Below are positions 15,967-24,406 of a stretch of 64,000 bases of DNA, piece by piece. Made by a program: the position numbers and the translations under genes. The number at the start of each line of letters is the position of its first letter. The stretch's first letter is position 1. Origin of the DNA: Pseudomonas bubulae (lineage in GTDB: Bacteria; Pseudomonadota; Gammaproteobacteria; Pseudomonadales; Pseudomonadaceae); NCBI RefSeq assembly GCF_900618535.1, contig NZ_UYJA01000002.1:558001-622000 (forward strand), read 5' to 3'. Under the pieces are notes generated by a model. It was not told the DNA's origin. It did no database searches and worked only from the letters and a program-made list of their open reading frames with translations.

Positions 15967-16883
15967 GGGAACAGCTCCTCGAATAAGTGGATCAGCGCTT
16001 CATTGGTGGTTGAGTTGCGCAGCAGATCGCTTTCACTCCAGCGCCCAGGTGCTGGCTGGTCCGATCGGGCCTCCCAGCGTTTGAGCACATTGCGGTGCGC
16101 AGCCTTGGCAAATTCACCGCAAACATCAATACCCAATACCCGCTTGCTGGTGGCCAGGGCACGAAGGGCCTGAAGCAAGTGGGTCAGGCGCATACCGCCC
16201 TGGTCCCAGTTGGTGGCGGCGTCTTCGCAGGCGAGTACGTCTTTGTCCACGGTTATCCAGATCGCTTCGGTAGGCAGACTGCGGATCAACTCGTCGAGAA
16301 AGGTCGGCCAGTCCTGGTCGGCCAGGTTGCGCCAGTGCAACAGGTTCTCGTGCTGCTCGTGCCCTGCGCCGTCGCCGATTCGGCCCCAGACCTTGGTGGG
16401 GGCATGCTGCCAGGGGAATAGTTGCAAATCGCCACGGCACAGGGCCCCGAGATTTGCGCCCTTGAACTGCGGGTTTTGCAGGTCGTCACTGCAGGGGCCG
16501 AGGGTGACGATGCGTTTGATGTTCGGCAGCTTCAAGGCGCGGTTGACCCACGAACCGCAATGGCGGCGGGGGGCAAAGCGTACCCAGTCAGGATGGTTGT
16601 CGAAGTGGATCAGGGTGATCGGTTCGGGCAAGTCCGCGAGCAAGGCCGGGGTCAGGTGGTGATAGTCGCCGGAGCCTATAAAAAAGATTTCTGGCCGCTG
16701 CGTGGAGCGTTTCGGCCGTTGTTGCAGGCGTTCAGCGAAGCGCCGGTAATTGCGTTCGGTGGACCACAGACGCAGTTGCGGCCCCAGTTCCAGCAAGTCC
16801 AGGCGTGTGGCACGACCGTCGGTCAGACGTTGCTTAATCGGTGCTTGTGAGGTCAGGCTGTGATCAAGATCGAGAATATTCAA
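15957..16883 (-). CDS. Divergent ureohydrolase (arginase/agmatinase superfamily) protein
   Basis: This 308-residue protein has the metal-binding pattern of the arginase/agmatinase fold. A GSGDYHH segment (about residues 70-76) supplies the first histidine, HFDNHPDW (about 93-100) stands for the DAHxD loop, and TVDKDVL, followed by WDQGGM, stands for the SxDxDxxDP loop. Spacing is right, but the last aspartate-proline is not conserved, and the family resemblance is weak overall. Arginase-fold enzymes hydrolyse guanidino or formimino groups with two Mn ions. The substrate here is open. It leads an operon with two small exporter halves. Confidence 0.72.
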   Translation of the reverse strand: MNILDLDHSLTSQAPIKQRLTDGRATRLDLLELGPQLRLWSTERNYRRFAERLQQRPKRSTQRPEIFFIGSGDYHHLTPALLADLPEPITLIHFDNHPDWVRFAPRRHCGSWVNRALKLPNIKRIVTLGPCSDDLQNPQFKGANLGALCRGDLQLFPWQHAPTKVWGRIGDGAGHEQHENLLHWRNLADQDWPTFLDELIRSLPTEAIWITVDKDVLACEDAATNWDQGGMRLTHLLQALRALATSKRVLGIDVCGEFAKAAHRNVLKRWEARSDQPAPGRWSESDLLRNSTTNEALIHLFEELFPCP

Positions 16884-17036
16884 AGTGTGATTTACCCCAT
16901 GTCATCGCCGCCGATCCAGGCAGGGCGGGCTTTATAGGGTAAATGCAAGGGGCGGGCCAAACGACTTGGCCTGTGGGGGTCGGGGTTGCCAGCGAGGATG
17001 TCACTGCTGTTTATCTGGCAAACCGCGTCATTTGTA

Positions 17037-17057
17037 TTGCGAGCAAGCCCGCTCCCA
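17037..17057. repeat. Single REP half-element
   Basis: TTGCGAGCAAGCCCGCTCCCA is one arm of the Pseudomonas REP palindrome seen complete at 20681-20765. The opposite arm is only poorly recognisable about 70 bp to the left. It lies just downstream of glpM. Confidence 0.65.
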
Positions 17058-17062
17058 TCGTT

Positions 17063-17398
17063 TCAGTGCAGGCGTACCCAAACGCTGACCAGCACGGTCG
17101 CGGCCATTAGCCAGGCTACGGCGGCCAGCGCCAGCGAGACTTCAAGGCGCATGCGATCGACCAGCACGTACAGGGCAGCGAGGTACACGAAGTAAGGAAT
17201 GATCGACCACATGCCGAACACAATGGTGGTTTTCAGGTCGTCCACCGAGCGGCCTTTGCCGACGATGTAGTGGGCGATCAGGGCAAAGGTTGGAAACAGC
17301 GGCACAAGCCCTGCGATGTAGTAGTTTTTGGTTTTGGCCAGCATGGCCAGAATGATCACCACTCCAGCGCCCAGTGCAGCTTTGAGAATCAGATCCAT
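17063..17398 (-). CDS. glpM: GlpM-family membrane protein
   Basis: This 111-residue protein has four predicted membrane helices. KTKNYYIAGLVPLFPTFALI and AHYIVGKG near the first half match GlpM as known in P. aeruginosa, a small inner-membrane protein linked to alginate production by mutant phenotype. Its molecular role is not known. Its start codon shares one base with the stop of aauR (TGATG), so it is translated from the aauSR transcript. The glycerol genes lie a few kilobases away in this window rather than next to it. Confidence 0.82.
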   Translation of the reverse strand: MDLILKAALGAGVVIILAMLAKTKNYYIAGLVPLFPTFALIAHYIVGKGRSVDDLKTTIVFGMWSIIPYFVYLAALYVLVDRMRLEVSLALAAVAWLMAATVLVSVWVRLH

Positions 17399-18723
17399 CA
17401 GTGCGCGAGCCCGTATTTTTTGACTTTATCAAAGAGGGTGGTCTTGGCCATGCCCAGTTCCTGGCTGGCCTGGGTCAGGTTGCCGCCGCTGCGTTGCAGG
17501 GCATCGTTGAGCAGGTTGCGTTCGAACGCTTCCACCGCCTCGGAAAACCCCAGCCCCTGCGCTGCATTGCTCCCCGGCTTTTTGAACGCCGGCAGGCCCA
17601 GGGCAAAACGTTCGGCCACGTTGCGCAGTTCCCGCACATTGCCCGGCCAGTCATGACTCATCAGGCTGGACAGGGTCTGGTTATCCAGCTCCGGGGCCGC
17701 ACGGTCGAAACGCAATGATGATTGCTGCAGAAAGTATTCAAACAGTTGCAGGATGTCTTCGCGGCGTTCGCGCAAAGGAGGCAGCTCAAGTGTGACCACG
17801 TTCAGGCGGTAGTACAGGTCGCTGCGAAACTGGCTGGCCTTGCTCAGTTGGTCGAGGTCGGATTTGGTCGCCGCAATAACCCGGCAGTCCACATCGATGC
17901 TCTGGTTGGAGCCCAGGCGCTCCAGAGTGCGCTCCTGCAAAACCCGCAGCAGTTTGATCTGCAGGTTGAGCGGCATGCTTTCCACTTCGTCGAGAAACAG
18001 CGTGCCGCCATGGGCGTGTTCGATTTTGCCGATGCGGCGTTTGCCTGCCCCGGTAAAGGCGTTGGCTTCGTGGCCGAAAATTTCGCTTTCAAACAGGTTT
18101 TCCGGCAGACCACCGCAGTTGAGGGCGACAAATTGCTGGGGCTGGCGGCGGCTGAAGTCGTGCAGGCAGCGGGCGACCAGCTCCTTGCCGGTACCGGTTT
18201 CACCTTCAATCAGCACGTTGGCTGAAGTATCGGCGACGTTGGCTATCAGTTCGCGCAACTGCTGCATGGCCGGCGAGCGGCCGATGATGCGTCCTTCAAG
18301 TGAATCACGCTCGGCAAGCTGACGGCGCAGCGACCAGACTTCCCGCGCCAGGCTGCGCTGCTCCAGCGCACGACGGGCCACATCAACCAGGCGTTCGGGG
18401 GAGAAGGGTTTCTCCATAAAGTCATAGGCACCGTCACGCATGGCGCCCACGGCCATGGAAATATCGCCATGCCCGGTAATCAATACCACCGGCAGGGTGC
18501 GGTCGCGGGCCTTGAGGTGCTTGAGCAGTTCAAGACCATCCATTCCGGGCAGGCGGATATCACTGATGACGATACCCGGGAAGTTGTCGCCTACCAGCGC
18601 CAGCGCCTGTTCGGCACTGCTGACGCCTTCGCTGCGAATATCTTCGAGCGCCAGCGCCTGCTGGCAGCCGAGCAGAACATGGGGATCGTCTTCAACAATC
18701 AGGACCGTCAGGTCGTTATTCAT
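17398..18723 (-). CDS. aauR: Sigma-54 response regulator AauR for acidic amino acid uptake
   Basis: This 441-residue NtrC/DctD-type activator has a receiver with phospho-Asp at about residue 55 (IVISDIRLPGMD). The AAA+ domain has Walker A GETGTGKE and Walker B GTLFLDEVESM. A C-terminal Fis helix-turn-helix (LTQASQELGMAKTTLFDKVKK) follows. The sigma-54 contact loop reads NAFTGA rather than GAFTGA (in GHEANAFTGAGKR), so the first glycine is lost while the essential FTGA core is kept. AauR with AauS is known in Pseudomonas to switch on uptake of glutamate, aspartate and glutamine. Its known target motif, TTCGG-N4-CCGAA, is present upstream of aatJ in this window. It overlaps aauS by 4 bp. Confidence 0.9.
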   Translation of the reverse strand: MNNDLTVLIVEDDPHVLLGCQQALALEDIRSEGVSSAEQALALVGDNFPGIVISDIRLPGMDGLELLKHLKARDRTLPVVLITGHGDISMAVGAMRDGAYDFMEKPFSPERLVDVARRALEQRSLAREVWSLRRQLAERDSLEGRIIGRSPAMQQLRELIANVADTSANVLIEGETGTGKELVARCLHDFSRRQPQQFVALNCGGLPENLFESEIFGHEANAFTGAGKRRIGKIEHAHGGTLFLDEVESMPLNLQIKLLRVLQERTLERLGSNQSIDVDCRVIAATKSDLDQLSKASQFRSDLYYRLNVVTLELPPLRERREDILQLFEYFLQQSSLRFDRAAPELDNQTLSSLMSHDWPGNVRELRNVAERFALGLPAFKKPGSNAAQGLGFSEAVEAFERNLLNDALQRSGGNLTQASQELGMAKTTLFDKVKKYGLAH

Positions 18724-20624
18724 GGCGTGTCGGCCTTAGCAGGTTGTACCAGCGGCAAAAGAAGGACAAATGCGATACCACCGGTGACCGGGAACTCGAC
18801 GCTGAGGCTGCCGCCGGCAGCAGCGGCCAGGCTGGCCGACAGGGTCAGGCCAAGGCCTAGACCCTGTTCGCCGGGTTTGGTGGTGAAGAAGGGTTCAAAG
18901 AGATGTTTGCGTGCTTCTGGCTCGATCCCGGGACCGTTATCGCGCACGCACAGACGGTATTTGGCGTCGTTGGGCTCGCCCGTCAGCCACAGTTGCGGTT
19001 GTGTCGCCTGACCTTGCATGGCGTCCAGGGCATTGCCGATCAGGTTGACCAGAATTTGCTCAAGTCGGGTTTGATCAATCTTGAGCGCCACCTCCGTGAA
19101 GTCTCGATGCAGTTGCACCCCTGATTCTTCCATGCGGCTGGCGAGCAGTTGCAGGGCGGCGTCAACGGCCTTGCCCAGGCAGGCCTGGCCATGATCGTCA
19201 CCGCGGCGGGCGAAGGAGCGCAGGTTAGCGGTGATGCGGCCCATTCGGTCGACCAGATTGTTGATGGTGCCGAGGTTGTCCGCGGCGACCTTGAGATCAC
19301 CGCGTTCAAGAAAGCGCACGGTATTGCCCGACAGCGTGCGCAAGGCCGCCAGCGGCTGGTTCAGTTCATGGGCGATGCTGGTGGACATCTGCCCGATGGC
19401 CGCCAGCTTGCCCGCCTGTACCAGTTCATCCTGGGCGCGGCGCAGGGTGTCTTCGGCCTGGCGCCGCTCGCGTATCTGGCCTTTGAGCCGTTCGTTGCTG
19501 GCCCGCAGGTGGGTGGTGCGCTCGGTGATCTTGCGCTCCAGCTGGTTGTTGGCCTCTTGCAGGGCTTCCCGTGCAGCCAGTCGGGTGGCTATCACTTTGC
19601 GTCGCTCATTCCAGGCAATCAGCAAAAAGGCCAGCAAGGCAAATGCCACCGCCACCAGCATTCCCTGGTTCGCCGCTTCACGGCGCAGGTCTTGCAATGG
19701 CGTGAGCAGGGTGATGTCCCAGGGGGTGTCGTTAAGCCTGCGGGTTTGCGCCAGGTAGCTGACTTCCTGGTGGTCGGTCACCACATCGTTACTGCTGGCG
19801 AAGGTGACTTTTTCTACGCCTTCGGCGAGGTTTTCCCGCTCCAGCGGTTCCAGCTCGTTGAGCGGCCACCAGTAGTACTGCAGGCTGCGGGCCAGGCGCT
19901 CCTTGGTGTCGGCACTGAGCGGGTGGATGGACTTGAGCCGCCGGGTAGGGTCGCTGGACAGGATGATAATGCCGTTCTCGTCGCTGACGTAGGCTTCGAG
20001 GCGGGCGCGTTGCCAGCGCTCCTCAAGGGCTTCGAGGCGGACTTTGATCACGGCCACGCCAATGATCTTGCCCTGCTCTTCCAGGCCGTGGGCGAGGTAG
20101 TAGCCGGGTTCACCCGAGGTACTGCCAATGCCGTAGAAGCGTCCGGGCTGGCCGCGTACGGCATCCTGAAAATAGGCGCGAAATGACAGGTCCTCGCCCA
20201 GATAACTGTCGGTATCCCGCCAGTTGCTGGTAGCCATCACGCGGCCGGTGGTGTCGAGCACATAGATGGCCCGGCTGCGGCTGCGGCGGTTCAGGCCTTC
20301 GAGGTATTGGTTGACGGTGACCCGGTTCTGCACGGAGGGATCGGCGAGCAATCGCGAAACGCTGGACTCCAGCTCCAGCAGGCTGGGCAGGTAAGTGTAT
20401 TTGCCCAGCTCACTTTCAACGGTACGGGCATGCAGTTCCAGTTGGCGTTCGCCGGTTTCGCTCAGGGTACGAATACCGAAGTGTTCACTGATGCGATAGC
20501 CCGCGTAGCCCAGGCCGATCGTCAACAGGATGATCAGCAGAGGCAGCAGGAAATGACGGAGCAGGCGAGGTTTCACGGCAAGTGAGGGCGGAGCACCGCG
20601 ATAAAGAGTGGGGTCGCATTTCAT
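18720..20624 (-). CDS. aauS: Sensor histidine kinase AauS (DctB type)
   Basis: This kinase of about 634 residues has a membrane helix near residues 24-44 (LLRHFLLPLLIILLTIGLG) and a large periplasmic dCache-like sensor of about 270 residues. A second helix (MLVAVAFALLAFLLIAW) follows. A cytoplasmic coiled coil leads to the HisKA histidine in TSIAHELNQPLAALR, and a HATPase with NLIGNALDAM, VRDNGPGIE and GLGLGLTLS ends the protein. It resembles DctB but lies between aatP and aauR, so it senses external acidic amino acids. A GTG directly precedes the chosen ATG, and AAGG lies at Shine-Dalgarno distance. A 24-bp palindrome stands 15 bases upstream of the start. Confidence 0.9.
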   Translation of the reverse strand: MKCDPTLYRGAPPSLAVKPRLLRHFLLPLLIILLTIGLGYAGYRISEHFGIRTLSETGERQLELHARTVESELGKYTYLPSLLELESSVSRLLADPSVQNRVTVNQYLEGLNRRSRSRAIYVLDTTGRVMATSNWRDTDSYLGEDLSFRAYFQDAVRGQPGRFYGIGSTSGEPGYYLAHGLEEQGKIIGVAVIKVRLEALEERWQRARLEAYVSDENGIIILSSDPTRRLKSIHPLSADTKERLARSLQYYWWPLNELEPLERENLAEGVEKVTFASSNDVVTDHQEVSYLAQTRRLNDTPWDITLLTPLQDLRREAANQGMLVAVAFALLAFLLIAWNERRKVIATRLAAREALQEANNQLERKITERTTHLRASNERLKGQIRERRQAEDTLRRAQDELVQAGKLAAIGQMSTSIAHELNQPLAALRTLSGNTVRFLERGDLKVAADNLGTINNLVDRMGRITANLRSFARRGDDHGQACLGKAVDAALQLLASRMEESGVQLHRDFTEVALKIDQTRLEQILVNLIGNALDAMQGQATQPQLWLTGEPNDAKYRLCVRDNGPGIEPEARKHLFEPFFTTKPGEQGLGLGLTLSASLAAAAGGSLSVEFPVTGGIAFVLLLPLVQPAKADTP

Positions 20625-20638
20625 CACAGATGCCTTGG

Positions 20639-20662
20639 GTCAACCACTGTGCAGTGGTTGAC
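20639..20662. promoter_or_regulatory. Perfect inverted repeat upstream of aauS
   Basis: GTCAACCACT-GTGC-AGTGGTTGAC ends just in front of the aauS ribosome-binding site. It could be an operator or a hairpin that limits aauS translation. It is distinct from the REP pair next to it. The binding protein is unknown. Confidence 0.45.
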
Positions 20663-20680
20663 CGTTCACGTAGATCCACT

Positions 20681-20765
20681 GTGGGAGCGGGCTTGCTCGC
20701 GATGGGAGCGGCGCGGTTCATCAGTTAACCAGGATCGCTGCCATCGCGAGCAAGCCCGCTCCCAC
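20681..20765. repeat. REP pair (BIME-like) between aatP and aauS
   Basis: Two 25-bp perfect arms (beginning GTGGGAGCGGGCTTGCTCGC and its complement at 20741-20765) flank a 35-base spacer. This is the classic Pseudomonas REP doublet. It separates the highly expressed transporter genes from aauS and may act as a transcript end or stabiliser. Confidence 0.9.
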
Positions 20766-20792
20766 CCAAGCCGGTGGGAGCTGAACGGGTGT

Positions 20793-21527
20793 TTAGTGCT
20801 GCAGGATCTTGGCGAGGAAGTGCTGGGCACGCTCGGAGCGGGCCGATACATCACCGAAAAACTCTTCTTTCTCACAGTCTTCGACGATTTTGCCCTGATC
20901 CATAAAGATCACCCGATTGGCGACCTTGCGGGCAAAACCCATTTCGTGGGTCACGCACATCATGGTCATGCCTTCGTTGGCCAACTGCACCATGACGTCG
21001 AGCACTTCGTTGACCATTTCCGGGTCAAGGGCCGAGGTCGGTTCATCAAACAGCATGACGATCGGGTCCATGGCCAGGGCGCGGGCAATCGCCACACGTT
21101 GTTGTTGCCCGCCGGAAAGCTGGCCGGGGTGCTTGTGGGCATGGGCCGACAGGCCTACGCGTTCCAGAAGCTCAAGGCCTTTTTTGGTGGCTTCAGCCTT
21201 GCTGCGGCCCAATACCTTGACCTGGGCAATGGTCAGGTTTTCGGTGATGGTCATGTGCGGGAACAGTTCGAAGTGCTGGAACACCATGCCAACCCGCGAA
21301 CGCAGCTTCGGCAGGTTGGTCTTCGGGTCGGCAATGGAGGTGCCGTCAACCACGATGTCGCCTTTCTGGAACGGTTCAAGGGCGTTGACGCACTTGATCA
21401 GGGTCGACTTGCCCGAGCCCGACGGGCCACAGACAACGACCACTTCGCCTTTTTTGACTTCAGTACTGCAATCGGTCAGTACCTGGAAGTCCCCGTACCA
21501 CTTGTTGATGTTCTTGATCGAGATCAT
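20793..21527 (-). CDS. aatP: Glutamate/aspartate ABC transporter ATP-binding protein AatP
   Basis: This is a 244-residue ABC ATPase. Walker A is GPSGSGKST, the signature motif is [15 protein letters not shown], Walker B is [12 protein letters not shown], and the H-loop is VTHEMGFA. It belongs to the polar amino acid class (GlnQ/GltL type). It overlaps the permease aatM by 4 bp and completes the aatJQMP set. It powers uptake of glutamate and aspartate, and often glutamine and asparagine, across the inner membrane. Expression should follow the AauSR-controlled sigma-54 promoter at 24188-24204, with a stem-loop after aatJ setting the ratio of binding protein to the rest. Confidence 0.95.
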   Translation of the reverse strand: MISIKNINKWYGDFQVLTDCSTEVKKGEVVVVCGPSGSGKSTLIKCVNALEPFQKGDIVVDGTSIADPKTNLPKLRSRVGMVFQHFELFPHMTITENLTIAQVKVLGRSKAEATKKGLELLERVGLSAHAHKHPGQLSGGQQQRVAIARALAMDPIVMLFDEPTSALDPEMVNEVLDVMVQLANEGMTMMCVTHEMGFARKVANRVIFMDQGKIVEDCEKEEFFGDVSARSERAQHFLAKILQH

Positions 21528-22198
21528 ACGGCAAACCTTTTTTGCAGACGCTTGACCAGCAGCGAGGCGGAAAAGCTGATGATGAAATACACCAGACCGG
21601 CGAAGATCAGGAACTCATTGGAGCGGCCGATGATGTCGCCACTGGAACGCGAGGCATTGAGGAAATCCACCAGGCCAACCGTGTAGACCAGAGAGGTGTC
21701 CTGGAACAGGATAATGCTCTGTTGCAGCAGCAGCGGGGTCATTTTGCGAAAGGCCTGGGGCAGGATGATCAGGCGCATGGCCTGGCCGTAGCTCATGCCC
21801 AGGGCCTTGGCTGCACCCATTTGACCCTTGGGGATGGCCTGCACGCCTGCTCGCACGATTTCGCAGAAGTAGGCTGCTTCGAACATGACGAAGGCTACCA
21901 GGCACGACTCGAACGCCCCGATCGGGGTGTCCTTGCCGGTGATCCAGCGCAGCACGAACGGCACCGCCAGGTAGAACCAGGTAATCACCAGCAGCAGCGG
22001 GATGGAACGGAAATAGTTCACGTAAGCGCCGGCCAGGTTGGCCATCCACTTGCTTGACGATAAACGCATCAGGGCCAGCACGGTGCCCAGGGCCACACCA
22101 CCGACAACGCCCATGACCATCAGCTTGAGGGTCATGATCATGCCGTTCCACAGGCCCGGCAGGGCGGGGACAATCCCGCTGAAATCGAAGAAGTCCAT
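21524..22198 (-). CDS. aatM: Glutamate/aspartate ABC transporter permease AatM
   Basis: This 224-residue polar amino acid permease has about five membrane segments. The EAA loop that meets the ATPase is visible as [22 protein letters not shown]. The start shares a base with the aatQ stop (TAATG), and the stop overlaps aatP by 4 bp. It forms the heterodimeric channel with AatQ. Confidence 0.94.
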   Translation of the reverse strand: MDFFDFSGIVPALPGLWNGMIMTLKLMVMGVVGGVALGTVLALMRLSSSKWMANLAGAYVNYFRSIPLLLVITWFYLAVPFVLRWITGKDTPIGAFESCLVAFVMFEAAYFCEIVRAGVQAIPKGQMGAAKALGMSYGQAMRLIILPQAFRKMTPLLLQQSIILFQDTSLVYTVGLVDFLNASRSSGDIIGRSNEFLIFAGLVYFIISFSASLLVKRLQKRFAV

Positions 22199-22944
22199 TA
22201 TTTGCCCCCCAGAGACATGAGACCGGGTACGGCTACTTTTTTCTCGATCAGGCGCATCAACAGCATCAGGCTCATGTTCAGGGTGAAGTAGATCAACGTG
22301 GCTAGGGTGAAGGCTTCAAACAGGTTGGCGGAAAACTCGGCCGTCTGTTTGGTTTGCGCCAGCAGTTCCATCAAACCGATCAGCGAAGCCACGGACGAGT
22401 TCTTGAACACGTTGAGGAATTCGGAGGTGAGCGGTGGAATGATGATTCGGTAGGCCTGTGGCAGCAGCACGTTCCAGTAGATCTGCGCCATGCTGAAACC
22501 CATGGCGCGGGCCGCTGCTTCCTGGCCCCGTGGCAGGGCTTCGATACCGGTACGTACCTGTTCGCAAACACGTGCGGCGGTAAACAGGCCCAGACACACG
22601 ACAACGCTCAGATAAGCCGAAGTGGTCGGGTTGAGGTCCTGTTTGTACCATTCCTGCAGGTTGGGCGGCAGTAGATCGGGCACCAGGAAGTACCAGATAA
22701 ACAGCTGCACCAGCAGCGGAACGTTACGGAAGATTTCTACGTATACCGTGGCAATGCCCGCGATAAAGCGGTTCGGCAGGGTGCGCATCACGCCCAGCAG
22801 CGAACCCAGGATCAGCGCGACAATCCAGGCGACAACAGCGATAGCGATGGTCCAGCCCAGGCCGGAAATAAACCAGTCGAGATATGTCTCGCTGCCTACG
22901 CCGGTGGACTTGAAGAACACGCTCCAGTCCCAATTGTAATTCAT
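22198..22944 (-). CDS. aatQ: Glutamate/aspartate ABC transporter permease AatQ
   Basis: This 248-residue permease starts at MNYNWDWSVFF, as its orthologues do, so the ATG at 22944 is preferred over an upstream in-frame start at 22977. The EAA motif reads EAAARAMGFSMAQIYWNVLLPQA. Membrane segments include GLGWTIAIAVVAWIVALILG and SVVVCLGLFTAARVCEQVR. It is co-translated with aatM. A gap of about 200 bp containing two stem-loops separates it from aatJ. Confidence 0.94.
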   Translation of the reverse strand: MNYNWDWSVFFKSTGVGSETYLDWFISGLGWTIAIAVVAWIVALILGSLLGVMRTLPNRFIAGIATVYVEIFRNVPLLVQLFIWYFLVPDLLPPNLQEWYKQDLNPTTSAYLSVVVCLGLFTAARVCEQVRTGIEALPRGQEAAARAMGFSMAQIYWNVLLPQAYRIIIPPLTSEFLNVFKNSSVASLIGLMELLAQTKQTAEFSANLFEAFTLATLIYFTLNMSLMLLMRLIEKKVAVPGLMSLGGK

Positions 22945-23100
22945 GCAGGGTCTCCCCTCAGATGGGTCTATAAACAAGCACTTGCTTCAGGGAATCCGTT
23001 CTCACCCGGCAGGGTCGCCGGGCACACTTAGCCCGCTCGATAACCGGCGGGTCGAGTGCTCTCTAATGCAATAAGAAGCTTAGTCCAAAGGTGGTCGACA

Positions 23101-23146
23101 CCCCCGGGCGCAATGGCTTGCGCCCGGGGGTTTCAGCCGGCTGAAA
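23101..23146. terminator. Stem-loops after aatJ inside the aat operon
   Basis: Two adjacent structures follow the aatJ stop. TTTCAGCCGGCTGAAA (23131-23146) is a perfect 16-bp palindrome. CCCCCGGGCGCA with TGCGCCCGGGGG (23101-23130) is a 12-bp stem with a 6-base loop. On the coding strand no T-run follows, so they are more likely to protect aatJ mRNA or cause partial termination, giving more binding protein than permease. Confidence 0.65.
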
Positions 23147-24076
23147 TCAGGATTTCTTTTCTTCAGCCGGTTTGTCGTCTGCTGCCTTGTCGGTAGGGGT
23201 GGCAATCAACGCTTTGAGCTCATCGCTCATCGGGAACATCAGGTTCAGGCCTTTTGGTGGAATCGGCGACTCGAACCAGGTTTTGTAGGTGTCGTTGATC
23301 TTGCCCGACTTGTAGTAGGCAACGATGGCGTCATCCACGGCCTTTTTGAATTCCGGATCGCCTTTACGCAGCATGCAGCCGTAGATTTCGTAAGACTGTG
23401 GAGTGCCGGTCACGGCCCAGTCTGTAGGCTTCTTGGCTTTGGCCATTTCACCGGCCAGCAGGGCGTCGTCCATCATGAAAGCAACAGCACGGCCCGACTC
23501 CAGCATGTTGAAGGCTTCGCCGTGGTCTTTTGCCGAGATCACGTTCATGCCCATCTGCTTGTCGGCGTTCATCGCCTTGAGGATGCGCTCGGAGGTGGTA
23601 CCAGCAGTGGTCACGACGTTTTTGCCTTTCAGGTCAGCGAAGTCCTTGTAAGGCGAGTCCTTTTTGGACAGCAGGCGCGTACCGATTTCGAAGATGCCGA
23701 CCGAGAAGTCGACTTGCTGTTGGCGTTCAACGTTGTTGGTGGTGGAACCACACTCAACGTCAACGGTGCCGTTCTGCACCAGCGGGATACGGGTCTGGGA
23801 GGTAACGAGGTTGTACTTGACCTTCAGGTCCGGCATGTCGAGCTGTTTTTTCAGCCCTTCAACGATAGCCAGTTGCACATCATGGGAGTAGCCAACCGGT
23901 TTGCCGGAAGCGTCCGCGATGTAGGAGAACGGAATGGAGGAGTCACGATGCCCAAGGGTGATGGTGCCGGATTCTTTGATTTTCTTCAGTGTGCCGGTCA
24001 ATTCGGCTGCAAAAACTGGAGTGCTAATCAGAGCTGCAGCAATTGCTGCGCCCAAAAGTTGCGGAACGATGCGCAT
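23147..24076 (-). CDS. aatJ: Glutamate/aspartate periplasmic binding protein AatJ
   Basis: This 309-residue solute-binding protein of the amino acid ABC family 3 has a signal peptide (residues 1-23, ending in VFA). The binding-fold segments include GTITLGHRDSSIPFSY and a hinge region near GTTSERILKAMNADK. The last residues (about 295-309) form a charged Lys/Asp/Glu-rich tail, DKAADDKPAEEKKS, which looks like a species-specific extension beyond the binding domain. It delivers acidic amino acids to AatQMP. It is preceded by a sigma-54 promoter and AauR-type sites. Confidence 0.95.
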   Translation of the reverse strand: MRIVPQLLGAAIAAALISTPVFAAELTGTLKKIKESGTITLGHRDSSIPFSYIADASGKPVGYSHDVQLAIVEGLKKQLDMPDLKVKYNLVTSQTRIPLVQNGTVDVECGSTTNNVERQQQVDFSVGIFEIGTRLLSKKDSPYKDFADLKGKNVVTTAGTTSERILKAMNADKQMGMNVISAKDHGEAFNMLESGRAVAFMMDDALLAGEMAKAKKPTDWAVTGTPQSYEIYGCMLRKGDPEFKKAVDDAIVAYYKSGKINDTYKTWFESPIPPKGLNLMFPMSDELKALIATPTDKAADDKPAEEKKS

Positions 24077-24187
24077 CGATGTTTCCTCGACATTGTTTTT
24101 TTTATTGAGCCCGTTTGCAGGCCCTTTTTTACTCAGAACGTCTCAACAGGCTAAACGCTCTGTTTAAGCATTCGGCTTAGAGTGTAG

Positions 24188-24204
24188 AGCATGAGTCGTG
24201 CCAG
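24188..24204 (-). promoter_or_regulatory. Sigma-54 promoter of aatJ
   Basis: On the minus strand CTGGCACGACTCATGCT has GG and GC 12 bases apart and matches TGGCACG-N4-TTGCW with one mismatch. The start site would be near 24177, giving a leader of about 100 bases to the aatJ ATG. It fits control by the sigma-54 activator AauR. Confidence 0.82.
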
Positions 24205-24280
24205 CCCTGGCATTAAAGTCTAACCTGCTGATTTATAACGAATTAAAGTTTTATGTCGGGACTTCGGTGGCATGCAGATG

Positions 24281-24326
24281 CCCGGAAAGCCGAATCATTG
24301 GGGGGGAGTGCGTTCGGAAAACCGAA
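24281..24326. promoter_or_regulatory. AauR binding sites upstream of aatJ
   Basis: TTCGG-AAAA-CCGAA at 24313-24326 matches the reported AauR motif TTCGG-N4-CCGAA exactly. A weaker copy, CCCGG-AAAG-CCGAA, lies at 24281-24294. Their centres are about 142 and 110 bases upstream of the predicted start, normal for sigma-54 enhancers. Confidence 0.8.
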
Positions 24327-24361
24327 TGAAAGGCAGGCAGTGCGGGGGGGGGAGGAGCGAA

Positions 24362-24393
24362 GGCCCGTGCAAGCGGACTCGCTCCCACGGGCC
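24362..24393. repeat. REP-derived hairpin downstream of glpD
   Basis: GGCCCGTG pairs with CACGGGCC around a loop that still reads like a REP arm (CAAGCGGACTCGCTCC). It lies 13 bases after the glpD stop and may end its transcript. No T-run is present. Confidence 0.5.
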
Positions 24394-24406
24394 ATCTAAA
24401 CGCGGA

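Noticed and set aside
20681..20765. Repeated palindromes as a possible CRISPR array
   Set aside because: Only two inverted, not direct, copies with no spacers; the sequence is that of Pseudomonas REP elements, and no cas genes are present.
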